The position numbers were made by a program, and so were the translations under genes. A model generated the notes under the pieces. The model searched no databases. It worked only from the letters and a program-made list of their open reading frames with translations, and had not been told where the DNA came from. 64,000 bases of DNA from Chamaecyparis obtusa (taxonomy: Eukaryota > Streptophyta > Pinopsida > Cupressales > Cupressaceae): positions 10,001 through 74,000 of the forward strand of contig BSBK01002080.1 of assembly GCA_027943335.1 (NCBI GenBank). Reading direction: 5' to 3'. Shown in pieces: positions 58,248-64,000 of this stretch; the first letter of the stretch is position 1; every line of letters begins with the position of its first letter.

Positions 58248-60078
58248 CCCAAAGAATCCCAAATTCCACACTGAATGCTCAACTTAATGTTGGGATCCCA
58301 AATCACTCTGTAGAGTACTCCACCCAAACCAGGTGATGTCAATATAAGACCATTGTACACTGCAACCAAGTCAACCCTAACAAAAGGAAGAAGCAATCCA
58401 CCGGATGGTACAATCCTTGGATCCGATAGCCAATATGGAAGTCTTCCAAAATGAACATCCTCAGACTTTCCCTGCTCAACTCTGATCCCAACTTCACCAT
58501 ACCCGATGTGGTGAAGCCAACCAATAGGACCCACACAAACTGCAATGCTAACCCTGTCGCCGCCTGGGTCACAGTAAAAACGAAACACATCCATCCATCA
58601 TAAGGGGGTGAGAATATCTGGAAGAATCTACTATTACCAAACCTCCCTCTACAGTCTATCAATCCCTCATGGGTGTGAAATCCAATCGTACTGTGGACAT
58701 AAAAACTCTTGAAGGTGTCTATATCAAAATCACTATCCCCATCCTCTGTTAAGATGCCATGGATGTGATGACTTTGCAAGTTGTCCCCCACCAACTTGCA
58801 GCTACTGATTCCATCTACTGAAGATGGTGAATACCCATCCCATAAAGGATGGTATAATCTTGGAGCCAATCCACATCGATGCATCATCAAGTCCTCCACA
58901 TGTGGATCAAACGAAAAATGACGAGCACTCCTCACTATGCAATTACAGTAAAATGCTCTAATCTCTGTCAATAGCTCATCACTGACAACTCTGGAATCAG
59001 AAGATGGCTTCAATCTCTGACCCCAAACAACGGATTGGGTAGGGTCTTTGGTAACCCTCTTTGCAAACCCAACCACAAAATCTCTATGTGAAAGCATTGT
59101 AGTTAGAGTATCTGCAATTGCTCCCACCAAATGTCGAATTCCGCATGAACCTCGGATGAGAGTATCCTTAGTGACTCCATATGAACCCTCTTGAAACTTC
59201 AGACTCTCAAGAAGGTACTCAACAAATGTATCAGCACAGTAAAAATGAAATAAAGCAAAATCAACCTTATCCTTTGAAACTTGCAGCTGATCACTCTAAC
59301 TCTGTGACACAACAAGTTGTCTATCACCATTAGTTGCATGAGATGAAGTAACAAATTTGTTCCCAAGAGAGGGAAACAAATCAACATGAGAGTCATACCC
59401 CCAACCCAATGGCACCGTGCAAGTCCCCTGTGAAGACGATGGAGTAGTGTCATTTACTAACACACAACTCTCTAGAGAACCCACCACTGCCACATAAGAG
59501 CTATCAATAATCTGTTCCGCATCATGTGACAAAGTACTGACCTCGGGAGAACCTGATACAACAAGTGGTTCTCTATTGCTCTCAACCAAAGTACTCATCC
59601 CATCTGAAACTACTGCACCAATATCAGCGATGGATGTAGCCACATCCTGACTACAAGCCGTGGATATCTAATCATCACCAAATGCCACTGTAGGAAGCTG
59701 AACTATATCTGTAGTTGGTGAACACTGTGCCAAACTCAACTCCATGATAAGCTCCTCAATCTGTGATTGAGACTCACAAAGGGCCAATTGTGTGCTCTCC
59801 AAGGAGTCCATAGTCACCTGAAGCTCACGAGTGAGCTTATCAACCTCCTCTTCCTTCCCCTTCAGTGCATCATAGAAAATACAATCCCACTCAAGAAGAT
59901 AGTCTCTGTCCGCAATTAGTTGCAGGTAATTTTGTTTCATTATTCCAATTGCTTCTTGTAGTGCATGGAACTCTGCTAGGGAAAGACCACTATCACAATG
60001 CTCATTTGTCACAGGAGTACTCCAACCATAGGTTTCCAACATCTGACTAGCAACATCAAAATGCTCAATGGCTGTGGC
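58248..60078 (-). pseudogene. unknown ORF of the minus-strand element, middle part
   Basis: Open pieces, N- to C-terminal: 59668-60081, 59296-59643, then a stretch with one TGA-type break into 58339-59130 and, after a frameshift near 58590, 58253-58590. The first piece looks like a coiled coil (LLEWDCIFYDALKGKEEEVDKLT... residues ~75-115). The second is Ser/Thr/Val-rich. The third contains KVDFALFHFYCADTFVEYLL and RHLVGAIADTLTTMLSHRDF. The text SYYSAYF...RNPRHLVGQL...SMIATAI upstream echoes FHFYCADTF...GIRHLVGAIADTL, hinting at an internal domain duplication. No family recognised. Confidence 0.6.
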
Positions 60079-61823
60079 CATAGTTCAAAATATCGTTATC
60101 GGCAACTTATCGCCGAGGGCAAAAAAAAAATATCGGGATATATCGGAGATAAGTCGGGAACTTATCAACGAACTTCTCGGGAACTTAAAAAATGGCTTAA
60201 ATTTAATTAGAAATGCATTTTTTTTTGCAAAATTCAATAAGGAGATTCATCTAATGAGTTAGTAAATGAGTAAACAAACCAAACAAGCTGATCTAGATAT
60301 ATATAAATGCAAATATGTATCAAAATTACATCCTCATGTGGAATGTTGATGGCTGGTAGCCATAGTCTGATAGTCTGAACTCTGAAGAAAACTAAAAACA
60401 ACAAATTGTCTTTGTAAAACTATAAGCAAATACATATGCCAAGTACAATATCAAACTAGTCTACATCTTCCTCTTCCCCTTCCCAGTAGCTCTAGTAAAA
60501 ACTACGGGAGTGGGAGGGGGTCTAGCCCTAGTAGTCCGTTGTGGCTGTGCTACCTCCCTCTGTACAACTGGCTGTGACTGGACCTCCACCCTAGATGTAG
60601 ATGGTGCTGACACTGGCAATGACTCATCATCTGTATCCTTCTCACTTTCACTGCTCTCATGATCATCCTCCTGAATGTCATCCAATCCTGCTGTGAATCC
60701 ATCCTCCTCCATAGCCTGCCTCTCCAAATCATAGATGTCATCATCTGTGAACAATGGAGGCTGCTCCTGTGATGTCCAATCACAGTACGGATCTATGTCA
60801 TCCAAATCAAGAGGCCCTGTTGGTGGTAACTCTACCTTTCTTATGCGCAACTTAAGGTTATATTGCACATAAACAGAAATTGTAGCTAAAGTAAATAGAA
60901 ATCATAGGATCGTAATGAGTCAAATCATAGAATGTATGTAAGATGAAGATCCATAAGACATCCAATTATAAATGTATGTAAGATGAAGATCCATGAAACA
61001 TATGTCTATCAGTATTTGTAAGATCCATAAAACTAAATCGTTTCATAGTATGAATCTGTGATGCTTGATCATTGATTAATGCCAAATGTCAAAGTCTTCA
61101 TAACTAGATCTTAGGTAGTCTTTGTTGGTGGCTGTTTTCAAGTCCCTAGGTCCGGCAAATGAGGTTTAAACGATTTTGGCATGTTGGGGAGTCATGTCTG
61201 TCTGGGATTTGGGCAAGAGCTAAGCTAAGTTTGTCATAGAGATGGGGTCGAAACCAAGTGATTTGTGATAAAACGAGTTAAAACCCTTTGAGAATCCTTT
61301 TGCCAGCTTCAGTTTGACCTTAGAAAGCCATGATGGATTGTGGGAGGTAACCCTACTAAAGGCTTGTTGAATCCTGAAATTTGGTTAAGTCTGGAATTTT
61401 CAAAATCTAGAATTTGCATCTTAACTCCTATGAAGCTGGAACCTATCTCAAACATCCTGAAGTATATATATTTTATAATTTATACAAATATAACTTAAAG
61501 TATAAGAAATTAAATAAATCTAACTTATACTTAAATGTTATATTTGTATAAACTTACAACAAATAGGAAAGGCAAAAAAAAACATTGAAAATATTTGTGC
61601 TTTTTAAAAATTTGACTTGACTTTTTAGCTATCCGCCGATTCACGTCAATAAATCGCGATAAGTAATCAACTTATCGCCGACTTTTCACCGATATATCGG
61701 CGACAAGTTCAACTTTTCAGCGATAAGTTGAACTGGCGATAACTATACAAGTTTTATCGCCACACAGAACTTATCGCGATAAGTTCACTTATCGCCGATA
61801 AGTCTGCGATAATTTGATCTATG
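60079..61823 (-). mobile_element. hAT element, 1.75 kb, 8-bp TSD GCTGTGGC
   Basis: Starts CATAGTTCAAAATATCG and ends CGATAATTTGATCTATG; the ends agree as CATAG-T/A-TCAAA-A/T-TATCG. GCTGTGGC flanks it at 60071-60078 and 61824-61831, and leaving it out makes the host element's frame continuous (SMIATAIEHFDVAS). Both ends are packed with TTATCG/CGATAA motifs, typical of hAT subterminal binding sites. It keeps only the transposase C-terminus, so it is a deletion derivative. Confidence 0.9.
60461..60868 (-). pseudogene. hAT transposase C-terminal remnant
   Basis: An open 135-residue stretch starting near LKLRIRKVELPPTGPLDLDDIDPYCDW, similar to the end of plant hAT transposases just after the dimerisation domain (L.LR......PIDLDDID...W). 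It continues with an acidic/Ser part and a Pro/Arg-rich basic tail (TRARPPPTP, KGKRKM). The catalytic domain is absent. The family match is from memory. Confidence 0.6.
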
Positions 61824-62841
61824 GCTGTGGCAATCATACTATCATTCACCCTTAGTTGCCCAACCAAATGACGAGGATTCCGAAACATATTACTCCCAAA
61901 ATATGCACTATAATATGAAGCTGTATCTACATCACTCACCTCATGATAAGCAACACCATGTGTGCAATCATCAGCTCACACATCATTAGCTAAGGTACTT
62001 CTGCTATGTACCTCAAAGGATGGCTCAACAAATAAGATAGAAGTTGCTGATATGTCAATATCTTCACACGCTTCAGCTCCAAATCTATCTCCATGTCCAT
62101 TCAAAGTCAGATCCTGCGACTCATTGCCATCAAATAAATTTTCTGATTTGTTTTTTGGAGTCTAATATGAAAGATCAAGCTCGCCATGACATGTGCCCAC
62201 AACACACAATACATCATTAGTACCCTTTTCTTGAGTACTTTCATGTGACATCTCACTGGTACCATCCTGCATGTGTGAACACTATCTCATGCTTATGCAA
62301 GGAATTAATGTTGTTGCCATTAAATTCAAAATTGTAATGAGTTAACTTTTCCATGCAATTTTCGTTCTTAGCACTAATATCATGGGTGCCAATACTTACG
62401 GACACCCCCGTAACATTTTTTGGGTTTACCATGACTTCCAATTCTTCATCATGAAGTATCTTGTGCCCAACATTTTTCTTAATGCAAGTTTGATTATTAC
62501 CCTCTATAGGATCAAGCTGCATGTTGGACACTAGTTGTTGAAAGTTCATTGTAATTATTTCTAGATGTCCCACTTGTAGAGACCTCTTGTTTCTCTTCCT
62601 TTTTGTTTTATGATGTAGACCCCTTCAAAATGGACATCATATACCGTACCAAACTGTCTATGATTGCTGGGTTTGAAAGCAATTCATCCATCCTTTTTTT
62701 ATTTTGCTTAATCTTGTCCAAGTTTTTCATTATGGCATTTGACTGCTTCCTGGAAATAATCATGCTATTCAACTGGTTTCCCTGTTTAATTGATTTCCTA
62801 GATTTTTCCATAACTGAAACAATTGCAAGAGTGCTGGTCAC
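61824..62841 (-). pseudogene. unknown ORF of the minus-strand element, N-terminal part
   Basis: First frame after the primer-binding site: 62608-62841 (MTSTLAIVSVMEKSRKSIKQ; Lys/Asn-rich, helical), then 62253-62573, then a frame shift near 62255 into MQDGTSEMSHESTQEKGTND and on to MSDVDTASYYSAYFGSNMFR at 61939, with TAG (~62160) and TGA (~61975) breaks. The order of pieces and the reading direction agree with a single ancestral protein of about 1,000 residues across all parts. Confidence 0.55.
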
Positions 62842-62898
62842 TCAAAATCAAATGTGTAAGCTCAATTTTTTCCACCCCTAATAGGATGATAGGAAACC

Positions 62899-62910
62899 GC
62901 TCTGATACCA
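62899..62910 (-). other. primer-binding site (iMet) of the minus-strand element
   Basis: GCTCTGATACCA on the plus strand, i.e. TGGTATCAGAGC on the minus strand, one base from the right LTR. Confidence 0.92.
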
Positions 62911-62911
62911 T

Positions 62912-63770
62912 TGTAAGAACCCCATTGGTTCTACCCTTGAAAACTCAATTTTTGACCCTTTGACATTTTGTCAAACAGTTGGCATGCAATGTCTAAATTC
63001 TGATTTTTGAGTGTAAGTGGTTTGCTTTGTTTGTATTTGATTTATTTTTGCAATTCCAAAGCATATACCAATGCATAAAATTCAAATTATATTGTAAGCT
63101 ATGCACAAATATCTCATCTTATTTCAATTCAAGAAGTGAATTTTATACAATGATAAACAATGCATTGAAATAAAACTTTATTTGCAATATATAAAAACTT
63201 GGAACTGATCACATGTATTTATATACACCCCAGATTGTATCGCAACCCTCTGGAAATGATCACAAATTGTCACCAAGGCTCACAAACTTTGAATAGAGAC
63301 ACCAAACAACAAAAACGTGCCTCAAACATGTCAAACGCTGGCCCTTGTATTTAAATCGCAGCCTCCAAATAGTTGCTGCTGCCTATAGAAGAATGGTGGC
63401 TTCTTAAACACCAAACATAGGCCTTGCTATTGGTTGCGATCTGCAATAGAAACAATGCCATCTTCAACCCTTGCACTAATAAATCAATTTGGCTTGTTTA
63501 TTGTTGATTCCTGCAAACAATGTTATCTATCCTGGCTTCTGGATGAAGCCAAAGCTTTGGCATAATTCTTTGGGTGTTTCACCAATTCACTATGTTGAAA
63601 TAACTTGGAAGAATTCACAATTCTTCAAGCTCAAAATCTGATACCCTTGTTTCAGCTTCTTCTCCACACAAACAAAAGCAAAATGCACAAGTCATGAATA
63701 ATCTCCAGTTCTCCCTTTGAAGGTATTTATAAATCTCCAATTACAAATTGAGCTTGAAGCTTGAAGCTTA
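62912..63770 (-). repeat. right (5') LTR of the minus-strand element, interrupted
   Basis: Collinear with 49865-50710, about 860 bases, then similarity stops abruptly at 63771 after GAAGCTTA. The remaining ~690 bases expected from the left LTR are not in the window. Confidence 0.85.
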
Positions 63771-64000
63771 TGTTAAGATTATGGCCTTGACGGCAAAATC
63801 AAGTGTACCAAACAATATATTTAATTGTTAAAGAGCATAATATCGATATATAAATAATGATATTAAATATGTAATATATTTAATATCTATTGTTTATTGA
63901 ATTCGATTTATACATTGGATTATTTGTTTGGGCCCTTGAGTCGGCCTTCTTGGAATAATTGTCCAAGTCGGCCCCTTATTGAAATCTCCCTTAGGCTCCT
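63771..64000. mobile_element. probable further insertion, runs off the window
   Basis: The LTR homology breaks exactly at TGTTAAGATTATGG, a TG start typical of an LTR. The visible 230 bases are AT-rich and resemble nothing else here. A deletion breakpoint is the alternative. Confidence 0.4.

Larger units (their letters stand above)
49865..63770 (-). mobile_element. minus-strand LTR retroelement with unknown ORF and nested insertions
   Basis: Left LTR 49865-51417 and right LTR from 62912 share 'aagaaccccattggttctaccc' and match over about 860 bases. GCTCTGATACCA at 62899-62910 is the reverse complement of the iMet primer-binding site, one base from the right LTR, so the element reads right to left. 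Without the nested elements its internal region is about 3.2 kb and carries one long, broken, unknown reading frame; no RT, integrase or protease motif was found. It is therefore non-autonomous or carries a non-standard gene. It is probably inside intron 2 of the PLP-enzyme gene. Confidence 0.85.

Noticed and set aside
62899..62910. Initiator-tRNA-like sequences as tRNA genes (also 37469-37480)
   Set aside because: Only 12 bases complementary to a tRNA 3' end, placed beside LTRs; these are primer-binding sites, not genes.

Overview
This is nuclear DNA from a large plant genome. I think a gymnosperm (conifer-like) is most likely, because of the AT-rich gene-poor sequence, deep nesting of old and mutated LTR retrotransposons, long introns and only one recognisable cellular gene. 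The species cannot be fixed from the sequence. I see no bacterial, organellar or CRISPR-like content.

Layout. (1) 1-2470: non-coding, with a diverged 414-bp tandem duplication and two dinucleotide tracts. (2) 2470-8178: a decayed CACTA (En/Spm) DNA transposon. It has four 310-bp tandem subterminal repeats on the left, an inverted partial copy on the right, and a broken minus-strand TNP2-type transposase. (3) 8634-29409: a 20.8-kb Ty3/gypsy element with ~6.6-kb LTRs and a TACTT target duplication. Each LTR carries a ~4.07-kb protein-coding reading frame that is not gag or pol. The internal region holds a decayed gag-pol with an extra RNase H between protease and reverse transcriptase. (4) 29410-31600: a 179-bp tandem repeat array, into which the gypsy element and a separate 1,001-bp solo LTR (30219-31219, AGTTG duplication) both inserted. 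(5) 31600-37290: mostly featureless, with a LINE-type RNase H remnant at 33968-34363. (6) 37288-43214: a Ty1/copia element with short LTRs, an iMet primer-binding site and a heavily stop-coded gag-pol. (7) 46634-49028: the first two coding exons of a cysteine-synthase-like PLP enzyme gene, plus strand. Intron 1 contains a 1,034-bp solo LTR (GGTTG duplication). (8) 49865 to beyond 63770: an LTR element on the minus strand, probably inside intron 2. It has an iMet primer-binding site and encodes a long unknown protein rather than gag-pol. Its reading frame is split by a 6.5-kb TG...CA element (51719-58247, CCCAA duplication, with an intact 189-aa ORF and its own hAT MITE) and by a 1.7-kb hAT element (60079-61823). 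Another element appears to begin at 63771 and runs off the window.

Most element boundaries were fixed by target-site duplications and, in several cases, by an 'empty site': a related repeat, or an interrupted reading frame that becomes continuous when the insertion and one duplication copy are left out. Nearly all element coding regions are pseudogenes. Many of the stops in recognisable motifs are TAG or TGA where the family has Gln (CAG), Arg (CGA) or Trp, which is what decay of methylated cytosines produces. The main candidates for something undescribed are the gypsy LTRs that carry a ~1,350-codon ORF, the minus-strand LTR element with an unknown ORF, and the 6.5-kb LTR-like unit with an intact small ORF.
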